Of a stretch of 64,000 bases of DNA, positions 29,854 to 38,044 are shown piece by piece (position 1 is the first letter of the stretch; each line of letters begins with the position of its first letter). Below the pieces are notes generated by a model. The model saw only the letters and a program-made list of their open reading frames with translations, was not told where the DNA came from and made no database searches. The position numbers and the translations under genes are program-made. Origin of the DNA: Chenggangzhangella methanolivorans (GTDB lineage: Bacteria; Pseudomonadota; Alphaproteobacteria; Rhizobiales; Methylopilaceae); contig NZ_CP081869.1 of the NCBI RefSeq assembly GCF_019797865.1, positions 4,044,501-4,108,500 on the forward strand, given 5' to 3'.

Positions 29854-30367
29854 GGAAGACGCGCTGGCCGACGCCCCGGAACCGTTCGATCCGGTCGGCG
29901 TCGTCGCGACCGAAATCCTGCACGCCGCGCTCCCCAGATCCGTGCTCGTCGCGGTCAGGCGCGGCGAACCGAGGATCTTCGCGCTGGACGTCCCTGGTTC
30001 AGGTTGGTTGAGCCCGATCGCGACTGCGCTGAGAGGCCGTTTCGAAAACGCCGACGTCCGCATCCCGATCGACATGGTCTCGACGCCGGCCAAGGGCCGC
30101 AGCTCCACGATCGTGCACGGGCCGACCTTCCTCGTGCTCGGCGATCCCATGCGCCTGCCGCCTGAGCTCGTCGCCGGCGCCGACATACGGATTTCGGTCC
30201 GGCCGACCGCGCGTGCGCTGCGGCGCGCTTTGACCAGGCTCTATGGCAAGCGCGCCGTCGTCCGCCCAGCCGACTTCGCCGGGCTCGACGGCCCGGAGAT
30301 TTTCGTGGCCCTGCGCCCCGGCTCGACCCGAGAGAGGTCGTGGCGCGCTGGCGCAGGATCGCCATGA
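29825..30367 (+). CDS. N-terminal domain of the AAA+/M41 protein (probably same gene as the next)
   Basis: 180 residues from ATG 29825, with a folded-looking domain: 'FDPVGVVATEILHAALPRSV', 'GEPRIFALDVPGSGWLSPI', 'VHGPTFLVLGDPMRLPPEL', 'ADFAGLDGPEIFVALRPG'. Near 30325 the sequence 'cccgagagaggtc' looks like it has two extra bases (AG). Removing them joins 'RPGSTRE' to 'VVARWRRIAMSL' of the AAA+ frame without a stop. I therefore think this is the front of one ~655-residue protein, but two overlapping genes cannot be excluded. No transmembrane segment. Confidence 0.6.
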   Translation: MREKSKAELEEDALADAPEPFDPVGVVATEILHAALPRSVLVAVRRGEPRIFALDVPGSGWLSPIATALRGRFENADVRIPIDMVSTPAKGRSSTIVHGPTFLVLGDPMRLPPELVAGADIRISVRPTARALRRALTRLYGKRAVVRPADFAGLDGPEIFVALRPGSTRERSWRAGAGSP

Positions 30368-31800
30368 GCCTGAGCGCGCCGGTCGCGGCCGACCGCACGC
30401 CGGTCCTGGAGGATCTTGCAGGTTATGGCGAGGCGAAGTCTCGTCTGCTCGCGATCGCCGAAGACATCCGCCGCGTGCGCGACGGAAAGCTTTCCGGCGC
30501 CGAGCTGCCGTCGCTTCTGCTGCATGGCAGGCCCGGAACCGGAAAGACCATGCTCGCGCGCTCGCTCTCTAAATCCGTCGGCCTGCCGCTCGTCCAGACC
30601 AGCATCGGCGACTGGTTCAGCGGCGAGCGCGCGCATTTGGGGACAGTCATCGGGCAGGCTCGCCAATTCTTCGAGCGCGCTGCGTCCGCCGCGCCCTGCA
30701 TCGCCCTGATCGACGAGCTCGACGCGCTTCCCGACCGCATGCATCTGGAAGCCCGCGACCGCGAATGGTGGACCCCGATCATCACCATGGTGCTGCTCTC
30801 GATCGACCGGCTCCGCGCGACGAGCCGCGGCGTCGTGCTGATCGGGGCGACCAATCATTATCGTCATCTCGACGAGGCGCTGGTGCGGCCGGGTCGCTTC
30901 GACAACCATCTCGAGCTCTCCGGGCCGACCACCGAGCAGGACTTTGCCGAGATCCTTCGGCAGCACCTCAATAGCGCGCTGCCCGACGCGGACCTGTCGG
31001 GCGTCGCCAGAGCCGCCCTGGCGCGCGGCGCGACCGGCGCGGTGGTCGAATCCTGGGTCCGCGCGGCGCGCGAGCGCGCGCGCTCCAATGCGCGCGACCT
31101 GATTTTGGCCGACCTCGTGGAGCAGGCGACGCCGTCGCCCGACCGTTCGCCCGAAAAAGAGCTGGCGATCGCGCTTCACGAGGCGTCCCACGCCGTGGTC
31201 GGCCGGATCCTTGGCTTCAAGGTCCGCTCCGTCACGCTGGTCAGGCAGGGCGCCGTGGCCGGCAAGGCCTCCTTCACCGAGGACGACGCCCCGACCACCA
31301 AAGCCCAGATCGAATCCCATATCGTGTGCGGTCTCGCCGGCCGCGCCGGCGACGAACTTCTGAACGGTGCCGCAGAAGGCGGGGCGATCGGCGACCTGCA
31401 CACGGCGACCGGCCTGGTCGCCGCCACTCATGCCGCCTACGGCCTGCAGGGGCGTCTAAGCTCTGTCGGTTCGATCGAGGACGCCGTCGTGGCGCTCAGG
31501 TTCGATCGCAGCCTCGCGGGCAAGGTCGAGGCCGACCTGCAGCGTCTGATGGGGGAGGCGCGCCGTCTGGTGGCGCTCCATCGAGGCGCGATCCAGTGCC
31601 TTGCGCGCACGCTCGTCGCAAACCGGGTCATCACGCAAACAGAGGTCGACGATGCGATCGCGGCGGATCCCGCCAGTCGCGCCGCGGCGGTCTGGGGCAG
31701 AATCGTCGAGCGCGTCACGGAAGGCGGGCAGGACAGCGACGGCGCCGGCGAGCAGCCCGATGCGCTCCAGGGTCCAGCCCTTCCGGAGGGCGGTCGCTGA
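30340..31800 (+). CDS. Soluble FtsH-like AAA+ ATPase with M41 metalloprotease domain
   Basis: 486 residues. AAA+ module at ~20-250: Walker A 'HGRPGTGKTMLARSL', pore-like 'DWFSGERAHLG', Walker B 'CIALIDELDALPD', second region of homology 'GVVLIGATNHYRHLDEAL' and 'VRPGRFDNHLEL'. M41 module at ~270-460: zinc motif 'IALHEASHAVVGRILG' (HEASH) and 'RAGDELLNGAAEGGAIGDLH' with the third metal ligand region. Unlike FtsH there are no membrane spans, so it should act in the cytosol. The flanking unknown genes look like dedicated partners. Substrate unknown. Confidence 0.88.
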   Translation: MARWRRIAMSLSAPVAADRTPVLEDLAGYGEAKSRLLAIAEDIRRVRDGKLSGAELPSLLLHGRPGTGKTMLARSLSKSVGLPLVQTSIGDWFSGERAHLGTVIGQARQFFERAASAAPCIALIDELDALPDRMHLEARDREWWTPIITMVLLSIDRLRATSRGVVLIGATNHYRHLDEALVRPGRFDNHLELSGPTTEQDFAEILRQHLNSALPDADLSGVARAALARGATGAVVESWVRAARERARSNARDLILADLVEQATPSPDRSPEKELAIALHEASHAVVGRILGFKVRSVTLVRQGAVAGKASFTEDDAPTTKAQIESHIVCGLAGRAGDELLNGAAEGGAIGDLHTATGLVAATHAAYGLQGRLSSVGSIEDAVVALRFDRSLAGKVEADLQRLMGEARRLVALHRGAIQCLARTLVANRVITQTEVDDAIAADPASRAAAVWGRIVERVTEGGQDSDGAGEQPDALQGPALPEGGR

Positions 31801-32078
31801 TGACCCCCGATCCGATGGACGAGACGATGCGGCGCCTGCGTCAGGCGTGCCAGGAGGCGCTCGCAAGCGAGCCGCTGCTCGATCGCTGGCTGCTCGATCG
31901 TTCGCTCGGGGTCCCGTGCCTCGTCGGCGTCGTCACCGGTCACCCGCTGTTCCCCGACGGGCGCTTCGTGCGCACCAGCCGGCTGCGCCGCCTCGAGCCC
32001 GAGGCCGGATGGGCCCAGACCCGCAACCGCTTCTACAGGCTCGGCCAGAGCCTCGACGACTGGCGGAAGCTGCAATGA
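31800..32078 (+). CDS. Small conserved protein (DUF6634-like) after the AAA+ protease
   Basis: 92 residues. Its ATG shares one base with the protease stop (TGATG), so it is translationally coupled. Visible blocks: 'LLDRWLLDRSLGVPCLVGVV', 'TGHPLFPDGRFVRTSRL', 'EPEAGWAQTRNRFYRLG'. I believe this resembles DUF6634 proteins of accessory regions in Rhizobiales. Function unknown; the context suggests a partner or substrate of the protease. Confidence 0.65.
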   Translation: MTPDPMDETMRRLRQACQEALASEPLLDRWLLDRSLGVPCLVGVVTGHPLFPDGRFVRTSRLRRLEPEAGWAQTRNRFYRLGQSLDDWRKLQ

Positions 32079-32344
32079 GGCATTGCGACATCCAGTCCCT
32101 CAAACGGGCTCCGATTGATCAGGGATCAATGGAAGCGCCCGCGAGCCCGGCCGGCGCCGGCCGAAACTGCCTTTCCCTCAAGCCGCAGGCCGCCAATGAG
32201 GGATTGGCGATGTCGGTCGCCTACGCGATCAGGAAACAGGCGAAACGCCCGGCGAAGGCTGGTAAAAGCTGGTAACGGCAGAGCTGACGACGAAAACAGC
32301 CGAGGCGATGTCGTCTGAAAGCCAAGAGAATGTAAAGGAAAATC

Positions 32345-32418
32345 TGGAGCGGGCGAAGGGAATCGAACCCTCGTATGCAGCTTGGGAAGCTGCCGTTCTA
32401 CCATTGAACTACGCCCGC
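32345..32418 (-). tRNA. tRNA-Gly (anticodon CCC)
   Basis: On the minus strand, a full cloverleaf: acceptor GCGGGCG/CGCCCGC, T-loop TTCGATT in 'GGGTTCGATTCCC', anticodon stem GCAGC/GCTGC with loop TTCCCAA, giving anticodon CCC, and an encoded CCA at the 3' end (32345-32347). It lies between accessory genes on the left and housekeeping genes on the right, with its 3' end facing the accessory side, as expected for an island attachment site. Confidence 0.95.
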
Positions 32419-32557
32419 GGCGGCGGCGAACATAGGCCGGGCCGCGCGCGCCGAAGCGCAAGGCGCACGCTTCCTCGTGATCGTCGGAACCGTCGACGCC
32501 GGCGCGCCGAGGGAGTAGGAAACGCCCGTCATCACCCGCCGCCAGGGAGCCGGCTCT

Positions 32558-32761
32558 ATGGGCCTTGCAGGCCACGGCGCTGACCGGATCGAACCGTCCG
32601 CGGCCGCACGCCCGCCGGCGGCGCGGCTCTGGGCGGCGGGCGGCTGGGCGGCGTTCGCCGGAGGCGCGTTCGCGCTCGTCGCGGGCGTGGTCCTGTGGGC
32701 CTCGGAAGGCGCGCGCGTGTTCGTCGAGGCGGGGTTTTCCGCCATGCTGGCCTGTCTGTAA
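32558..32761 (+). CDS. Small single-span membrane protein
   Basis: 67 residues from ATG 32558. A hydrophobic segment at ~30-48 ('WAAFAGGAFALVAGVVLW') follows an Ala/Pro-rich N-terminus. It ends 13 bp before the SCO gene on the same strand, so the two probably form an operon. No family recognised; a role in cytochrome oxidase assembly is only suggested by position. Confidence 0.5.
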   Translation: MGLAGHGADRIEPSAAARPPAARLWAAGGWAAFAGGAFALVAGVVLWASEGARVFVEAGFSAMLACL

Positions 32762-32774
32762 CGGAGCGTCCCCC

Positions 32775-33370
32775 ATGTCCCCCCGCACGGCCTTCATCGC
32801 CGGAACCGTGGCGTTTCTCGTCGGCGCGGCGGGCCTTGCGGCCGCCGTCCTCCACATAAGCGCCTCGGGCGGCGGGCAGACGGCGACGCAGGCCTCGTCG
32901 GTCGGCGGGCCGTTCCGCCTCGTCGACCAGGATGGCAGGGCGGTCACGGAAGCCGACCTGAAGGGCAAGGCGACGCTGGTCTTCTTCGGCTTCACGCGCT
33001 GTCCCGACATCTGCCCCACGGCGCTCTACGAGATCAGCCAGGCGTTCGCCGCGATGGGGCCGGACGCCGCCAAGGCGCAGGCGCTGTTCGTCACCGTCGA
33101 CCCCGAGCGCGACACGCCGGATGCGCTCAAGCGCTATCTGTCGAGCTTCTCGCCGCAGATCCGGGCCTCACCGGCACGCTCGAGGCCGTGCAGGCGATGA
33201 CCAAGGAATATCGCGCCTACGCCAAGAAGGCGCCGACCAAGGACGGCGACTACACGATGGACCACACCGCGATCGTCTATCTGATGGATCGCAACGGGGC
33301 CTTCGTCGCGCCGCTCAACGTCAAGCGCAGCCCCGAGGAGATCGCGGCCGAGATTCGCCGCTACGGCTGA
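32775..33370 (+). pseudogene. SCO1/SenC copper chaperone family protein, one frameshift
   Basis: Membrane-anchored thioredoxin-fold protein for copper delivery to cytochrome oxidase. An N-terminal anchor 'TAFIAGTVAFLVGAAGLAAA', then 'FRLVDQDGRAVTEADLKGK', 'LVFFGFTRCPDICPTAL' with the CxxxC copper site, 'VTVDPERDTPDALKRYL'. After an indel near 33165 the frame continues with 'QAMTKEYRAYAKKAP' and 'DYTMDHTAIVYLMD' with the conserved His. Its end overlaps the convergent glycosyltransferase stop by 10 bp. Confidence 0.88.
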
Positions 33371-34002
33371 AGCGGGGTCGCGCGGCGGCGCGACAGGCCG
33401 TGCGGGGTCTTCTCCCAGCTGTGCGTCTGGCCGGCGAGGATCTGGAACAAAGCGCGCCAGGCCGCGAGCCCGACGAGCAGCCAGTAGATCGGCAACGTGA
33501 CGAGCGAGAGCGCGAGCCGCCCCGGCAGTCGGCGGTCGACTCCCATCCAGCCGCAGGCGAGCGCGCCCGCAAAGCCCAGGATCAGGTTGGCGAAGTGGAA
33601 CGCGGTCAGCGCCGCGTCCGCGACGCCGGTCGGCGCGGCGAACAGGCCGCCGGTCAATCCGCTCCACAAGAACGCGGCGAGCACGATCGGGAAGGCGAGG
33701 GCGGAGAGCGCGACGCCCGACACGGCGAGCTGGGCGGCGGCGAAGCCGAATGGGCCTGCGTGAAGGAGCAGCCGTCCCGGGCTGCGGCCGTGCACCAGCG
33801 CCGTGACCATGTAGCCCTTCATCCAGCGCGTTCGCTGCTTCAGCCAGACCCCGAGGCTGATCGGGGCCTCCTCCCAGGTCACGGAAGGGATGGTCTCCGT
33901 GCGCAGGCCCGAGGCCGCCAGACGCAGGCCGAGGTCGGCGTCCTCCGTCACGTTGCTCGCGTCCCAGCCGCCGAGCGCGCGCAGGGCCTCGACGCGAAAA
34001 TG

Positions 34003-34023
34003 CGGCATCTGGCAGCAAACGCA
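34003..34023 (+). repeat. Left terminal inverted repeat of transposon 1
   Basis: Starts CGGCATCTGGCAGCAAACGC. It pairs with 38045-38065 with two differences. Directly outside it is the duplicated target CGAAAATG (33995-34002). Confidence 0.92.
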
Positions 34024-34333
34024 TGAGGCCATCGGCCCCTCATTCTCTTGACCTGCAGCCTGCTCCGACAGCCAGTTGAAAGAGCGCAGACACGATAGTT
34101 TAGAAAGAAAGTCTGAAGCGCGTTCTGGAGCAGGCTCGCTTGCAATGCGCCCACACAAGACCCAAGGGAATGAACGGTTATTGACGCTTTGAGGAACAGC
34201 CATAAAGCCATTTGAGGGTTCGGGACTTATAATCCTTGAACCTTGGCCTCTACTCGAAATCGGACGCGAAACCTCGTGGACATCGCTTTTCGGAAGTGCC
34301 TATCCTTGGCCGGAAGCGAATCAGGAGGTCGAC

Positions 34334-34807
34334 GTGACCGATCTGAAAAGCCAGATAGCCGATCTCAGATCCGAACTGGATCGCTCCCACGAGCAGACGT
34401 TCGCGGTTCTGGAACAGGCCGTCTCTATGATCCAGAAATCGTTCCGATCGGAGATCGTCCGTCAGTCCGAAATCTGTCAGCGGCTGAGCCGTCTCGAGAT
34501 CGTTGCCAAGCTCGCCGACGGTGAGGCCATCCCGGCGATCGAGGTCGAAGAGCACATCGTCGAGGAGAGGCCGCGCCGCTCGGCGTCAGACATCATCCTC
34601 CATCGATTGAGAGACAGCCGGTCGCCGGTCCCGACCAGTGAGCTGGACGAGCTGGTCACCGAGCAAGGGCTCACGAGATCTGCCGCGATCAAGGCGAAGT
34701 CGAACCTGAGGAAGGATGGCTTCGTGACCGCGGCGAAGTGCCGGTGGTCGATCACGGCCGCCGGCCGCCGAAAGATTAACGGGCACCACCCTCCGGGCGG
34801 CCCGTAA
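34334..34807 (+). CDS. Coiled-coil plus winged-helix protein, passenger of transposon 1
   Basis: 157 residues from a GTG with GGAGG nine bases upstream. Residues 1-65 are heptad-rich ('LKSQIADLRSELDRSHEQTF', 'RQSEICQRLSRLEIVAKLA'). Residues ~85-150 look like a winged helix ('SDIILHRLRDSRSPVPTSEL', 'GLTRSAAIKAKSNLRKDGFV'). No named family recognised. It could act in target choice or regulation of the element. Confidence 0.6.
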   Translation: MTDLKSQIADLRSELDRSHEQTFAVLEQAVSMIQKSFRSEIVRQSEICQRLSRLEIVAKLADGEAIPAIEVEEHIVEERPRRSASDIILHRLRDSRSPVPTSELDELVTEQGLTRSAAIKAKSNLRKDGFVTAAKCRWSITAAGRRKINGHHPPGGP

Positions 34808-34813
34808 AAAGAA

Positions 34814-34841
34814 AACGGCGTCGGTGGCCGCCGACGCCGTT
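34814..34841 (-). terminator. Strong hairpin, terminator-like on the minus strand
   Basis: Arms AACGGCGTCGG and CCGACGCCGTT (11 bp, 6-base loop) are followed on the minus strand by TTTCTTTTT. It would stop minus-strand transcription from the XRE gene. On the plus strand it sits just after the coiled-coil gene but lacks a T-run. Confidence 0.6.
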
Positions 34842-34848
34842 CCCAGAT

Positions 34849-34922
34849 GCAGACGTAGTTTAACAGGCCAAAACCTGTCGGTTGCCCCCCGACAAGATGC
34901 GGGTCCGAATCCCGTCGTCTGC
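34849..34922 (+). tRNA. tRNA-like sequence (Gly GCC?), atypical, inside transposon 1
   Basis: A perfect 7-bp acceptor GCAGACG/CGTCTGC, D-stem GTTT/AAAC with GG in the loop, T-arm around 'GGGTCCGAATCCC'. The anticodon arm is odd: a 6-bp stem TGTCGG/CCGACA with loop TTGCCCC (or a 9-base loop on a 5-bp stem). The putative anticodon is GCC with C where a purine is expected at position 37, and the T-loop has C in place of the usual T at position 55. No CCA follows. It may be a decoy, a degenerate gene or an unusual decoding tRNA. Confidence 0.45.
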
Positions 34923-35002
34923 TCCGATTCGAACCGGATTCGAGCGCAGGTTCGCGCCGTTGGCGCCATGCGTCAAGGCTGGCGCGCGCTTGCTTGGCGA
35001 GC

Positions 35003-35267
35003 TCAGATCCTCAGGCGCGTGTAATGGAACTCGACGCCGAGCGGAATCTCCTCCTCGTGGTAGGTGAAGACGAGGCCTTCATCCTCGAAAACCTGCTTTA
35101 GCATCAGCATGTTTGTTCGAGATTGGCGTTCGCCGGCCCTTCTCGAAGTCACGCACGGTCGACAGCGAAAGGTTGGCCGCGTTCGCCAGCTCTTCCTGGG
35201 TCCAATCAAGCAGCGCGCGCGCCGCGCGGCACTGCTCCATGGAGATCACGTCAGGCATGTCAGTCAA
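35003..35267 (-). pseudogene. XRE-family regulator of transposon 1, one frameshift
   Basis: About 88 residues. The first frame has the helix-turn-helix 'ISMEQCRAARALLDWTQEEL', 'ANAANLSLSTVRDFEKGRRT'. After an indel near 35115 a second frame gives 'MLMLKQVFEDEGLVFTYHEE'. This is the common small XRE family with a C-terminal 'ALE..G'-like block. It is divergent from the transposase with two palindromes in between, so it is the likely repressor of transposition. Confidence 0.75.
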
Positions 35268-35276
35268 CTTTTATAG

Positions 35277-35346
35277 GGAACGTCAACGATTAGCGTTGAC
35301 GTTCCGAGACTCAACGTTCAAGTGTAACGCCAACGATAATCGTTGG
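35277..35346. promoter_or_regulatory. Two palindromic operators between XRE and transposase genes
   Basis: Palindrome 1: arms GGAACGTCAACG (35277-35288) and CGTTGACGTTCC (35294-35305). Palindrome 2: CCAACGAT-A-ATCGTTGG at 35330-35346. They share the core CAACGAT...CGTTG. The second lies 11 bp before the likely transposase start (GTG 35357). Binding by the XRE protein would repress both genes. Confidence 0.75.
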
Positions 35347-35356
35347 TCAAACGGGC

Positions 35357-36371
35357 GTGGATCGAGAAGCGGGCGATACGCGGAAGGGGCAGCACTTTCT
35401 GGGAGTCGGCCGACGCGCGCCAGCTCTCGCTGCTCGACATCGCCCGCCTGTCGGATGAAGACGCGCTCAAGCTCTTCGAGGGCGTGCGCTGGTGCGACAC
35501 CCAAGGCGAGCCCGTCTGCCCGAAGTGCGGCTGTCTGACGGTCTATCGCCATAAGGGCAAGCGTAAGATCTTCACCTGCAAGGGCTGCGCGGCGCAGTTC
35601 AGCGCGACGAGCGGCACGATCTTCCACTCAAGGAAGCTGCACGTTCGCGACATCCTGTTCGCCATCGCGATCTTCGTGAACGGCGTAAAGGGCCACTCAG
35701 CGCTCCAGCTCTCACGAGAGCTCAACTGCCAGTACAAGACGGCCTTCGTCCTCGCCCACAAAATCCGAGAGGCGCTCGGTAAGGGCATGGACGAGCGCGA
35801 GGCCTCCGGCACCGTCGAGGTCGATGGGGCCTATTTTGGCGGGTACATCAAGCCTGCGAACTATTGGGAGAACCGGCGCGATCGCCGACTGGCGAAGAAC
35901 CAGAACGGCAAGCGCCGGGTGGTCGTGATCATGCGAGAGCGCGGCGGCCGCACGCTGCCGTTCGTTGTCAAGCACGAGGCCCAGTCGGTCACGACGCTCG
36001 AACGGCGCATCCGGCCGGGCAGCACGGTCCACGCCGACGAGGCAAACTCGTGGAACCCGCTCCATTACGCAGGCCTCAACGTGAAGCGGATCAACCACAA
36101 ATACGCCTACAGCGACGAGGGCGCCTGCACGAACAATGCGGAAAGCTTTTTCTCGCGGATCCGGCGCGCAGAGATCGGCATGCATCACCACATCGCCGGG
36201 CCCTACCTGGAGGCCTACGCCAAGGAGATGGCTTGGCGCGAAGACGCCAGACGGATCGACAACGGGACGCAGTTTCTGCTGATGGCGCTGGCGGCGATCG
36301 GCCATGAACCGTCAGCGATCTGGAAGGGCTACTGGCAGAAAGCAAAAACATCAAAAATCAGTAGGCAGTAA
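35357..36371 (+). pseudogene. IS1595-family (ISXO2-like) transposase of transposon 1, probable indel at start
   Basis: An N-terminal zinc ribbon 'CPKCGC...CKGC' (~55-80), helix-turn-helix region 'KGHSALQLSRELNCQYKTAF', then the DDE-type core: 'GTVEVDGAYFGGYI', 'STVHADEANSWNPLHY', 'ACTNNAESFFSRIRRAEIG' with 'MHHHIAG'. The main frame also opens at a TTG (35343). Comparison with the second element ('MAQHFLLSAQARTLSL') suggests a true start at GTG 35357 reading 'DREAGDTRKGQHFLESADAR', with one extra base near 35400. Otherwise complete, ~335 residues. Confidence 0.9.
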
Positions 36372-36446
36372 CGCCTCATAGGTCCTGCGGCTCTGTTGAA
36401 TTTTATATCATACAGGGATATATTAAAGCAGCATTGAGGAGAGAGC

Positions 36447-36995
36447 ATGCCGATCGAAGCTTCGACCATTGAGGGCCTCTTTGCGAAGATCGGCGCAGAA
36501 CTCAAAAAGCCAACAACGCTTTGCGTGATCGGGAGCACTCCCGGGATCGCCACAGGTCAAAATGAACGGCAAACCCCGGATATTGACGTGTGGTTTGCCG
36601 GTTCGAGCTTTGATGCGACAGAGTTGAATGAGGTCTGTCGCAAAATTGGCGTTCTTTATGATCCAAAATCAGAAGAAATCGACCCAGAAAAAATATACAT
36701 TCAAATAATTCGTCCTGGTGTAGTTCAGCTTCCTAAGGAATTTGAAACGGAAATCATTGGGAGATATGGCAATCTTACTGTGATAATGCCAAGTCCTGAA
36801 TTGTTGGCTGCAGCGAAGCTTGTCAGGTCGAGCCCAACTGATGTTCAGGACGTTGTTTGGTGGGTTAAGCAGAGGGGTCTTGATCTCAGTGACATCGAGT
36901 TGGCGATCAAGCAACTTCCCAAGGCATCACACCGCGAAGCAGCTGCTGAAAATCTGGTGTTCGTCGAACTAACCACTGGTCGAGATTGCAAATGA
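36447..36995 (+). CDS. DUF6036-like nucleotidyltransferase, putative toxin, passenger of transposon 1
   Basis: 182 residues. A nucleotidyltransferase-type front end: 'TTLCVIGSTPGIATGQNERQ' followed by 'TPDIDVWFAG' (the Gly-Ser and Asp-x-Asp pattern). Later blocks: 'GNLTVIMPSPELLAAAKLVR', 'DVQDVVWWVKQRGLDLSDIE'. This pattern is seen in DUF6036/AbiEii-like nucleotidyltransferases, which act as toxins with small helix-turn-helix partners. It overlaps the next gene by four bases (ATGA). Base composition is more AT-rich than the surroundings. Confidence 0.7.
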   Translation: MPIEASTIEGLFAKIGAELKKPTTLCVIGSTPGIATGQNERQTPDIDVWFAGSSFDATELNEVCRKIGVLYDPKSEEIDPEKIYIQIIRPGVVQLPKEFETEIIGRYGNLTVIMPSPELLAAAKLVRSSPTDVQDVVWWVKQRGLDLSDIELAIKQLPKASHREAAAENLVFVELTTGRDCK

Positions 36996-37279
36996 GCAGA
37001 TCTCCTCGGGAACTGTATGTTTCTGCGCTAGACGCGCTACTTCGTGGAAACACGGCTTCTGTCGCCCACAGTCGAGATTGGGAGTTGCTCCGCGAAATTT
37101 CCCGCCTTGCGACGTCTGACGCTCCCACGGAGCTTGCGGCAACTGATCCGGCCCTATTCCTCACTTGGAGGTCGGCCGTGACTCGTTTCCACCTTGCAGG
37201 GTGGAGCGCCATGACGCCCGACCGGATCGACAATGTCGTTCACCGTCTGAACGATAAAGCGAATGCGCCAGTTATCTGA
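36992..37279 (+). CDS. Small helical protein between nucleotidyltransferase and winged-helix gene
   Basis: 95 residues. 'ELYVSALDALLRGNTASVAH', 'WELLREISRLATSDAP', 'WSAMTPDRIDNVVHRLNDKA'. No family recognised. Overlaps both neighbours (4 and 17 bp), so the three genes are one unit. Possible antitoxin or accessory subunit. Confidence 0.55.
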   Translation: MSRSPRELYVSALDALLRGNTASVAHSRDWELLREISRLATSDAPTELAATDPALFLTWRSAVTRFHLAGWSAMTPDRIDNVVHRLNDKANAPVI

Positions 37280-37562
37280 AGCGGAGCTTGTCTTAAAAGC
37301 CCTTACATCGAGAAACATAGATATTATCGCGACAATCAATGGCGATGCGCCTGAGAGCATTGCTGAGTTGGCAAGAATATTAGGAAGATCTCAGTCCAAT
37401 GTATCAAGATCTTTGGTGCCACTTGTAAAACTCGGAATTATCAGCCTCGAAGGCGGCCGCCCGAAGCGACCGCGTTTATGCAGAGGGTCAATCTGTTTGG
37501 ATCTTTCTGAGATCCAGAGCAGTCGAGTTTCCGGGAAGGTGCCCCGGCCAGACACGTCGTGA
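37263..37562 (+). CDS. Winged-helix regulator (HVO_A0114-like), putative antitoxin
   Basis: 99 residues. A clear winged helix: 'ESIAELARILGRSQSNVSRS', 'LVPLVKLGIISLEGGRPKRP', then a wing strand 'GSICLDLSEI'. The 'GRSQSNVSR' recognition helix and 'GR.KRP' pattern resemble HVO_A0114-type DNA-binding proteins found beside nucleotidyltransferase genes. Its last codons overlap the convergent coiled-coil gene by 75 bp. Probably represses the module. Confidence 0.65.
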   Translation: MRQLSEAELVLKALTSRNIDIIATINGDAPESIAELARILGRSQSNVSRSLVPLVKLGIISLEGGRPKRPRLCRGSICLDLSEIQSSRVSGKVPRPDTS

Positions 37563-37997
37563 CCAAAGCAGGTTGCCGTTTCCATCGGCCGCCGATCGCA
37601 CGCGCCCATCGTCACGCTGCTTTCGAAGCGCCTTCGATGCGCGCCGCGTGACCTCCGACAGGAGCTTCCTGTCTCTGGCATCGTCGCCTCGTAATGCGAT
37701 CACGCTCTGAGCAAGCTCCCGGGACGTCATCGGCCTATCTGCGTCCGCGATCTCCCGCATCAAGGCGCGGGTCAGCTCGCCGGTCCCGAACATGACCTGG
37801 CGCTTCTGACGGGGCATGGCGGCGTCCAGATCGCCCTTGTAGCCAAACGAAGCCAACGTCCGATCCAGGGCGTCAATGTCGTTCCGGATCTCGGCCATCC
37901 GATCGCGGATGCGCTCAGCCTCGTTGAAGAGCTCGGCGCGCTTCCTCAGCAGTCCGGAAATGGTGTGGTCGTAGCCGTCAGAGGTCGCTGATTTCAT
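37488..37997 (-). CDS. Coiled-coil right-end protein of transposon 1
   Basis: About 170 residues from the ATG at 37997. N-terminal coiled coil ('LLRKRAELFNEAERIRDRMA', 'IRNDIDALDRTLASFGYKG'), then a winged-helix-like part ('GELTRALMREIADADRPMTS', 'RELAQSVIALRGDDA', 'RRASKALRKQRDDGRV'). The protein at 42288-42710 in transposon 2 has the same layout and matching blocks (LRRKR, GEMT, RELA.AV, ALR.Q). Both sit at the right end on the minus strand just inside the repeat, which marks this as an element-associated family. Confidence 0.75.
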   Translation of the reverse strand: MKSATSDGYDHTISGLLRKRAELFNEAERIRDRMAEIRNDIDALDRTLASFGYKGDLDAAMPRQKRQVMFGTGELTRALMREIADADRPMTSRELAQSVIALRGDDARDRKLLSEVTRRASKALRKQRDDGRVRSAADGNGNLLWSRRVWPGHLPGNSTALDLRKIQTD

Positions 37998-38044
37998 GAC
38001 CTGAGAGTGCCTCAGGTAAGCGGAACTGAGAACGGATCGCGAGG

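Noticed and set aside
34814..34841. Terminator for the plus-strand coiled-coil gene
   Set aside because: The hairpin has no T-run on the plus strand; it suits the minus strand better.
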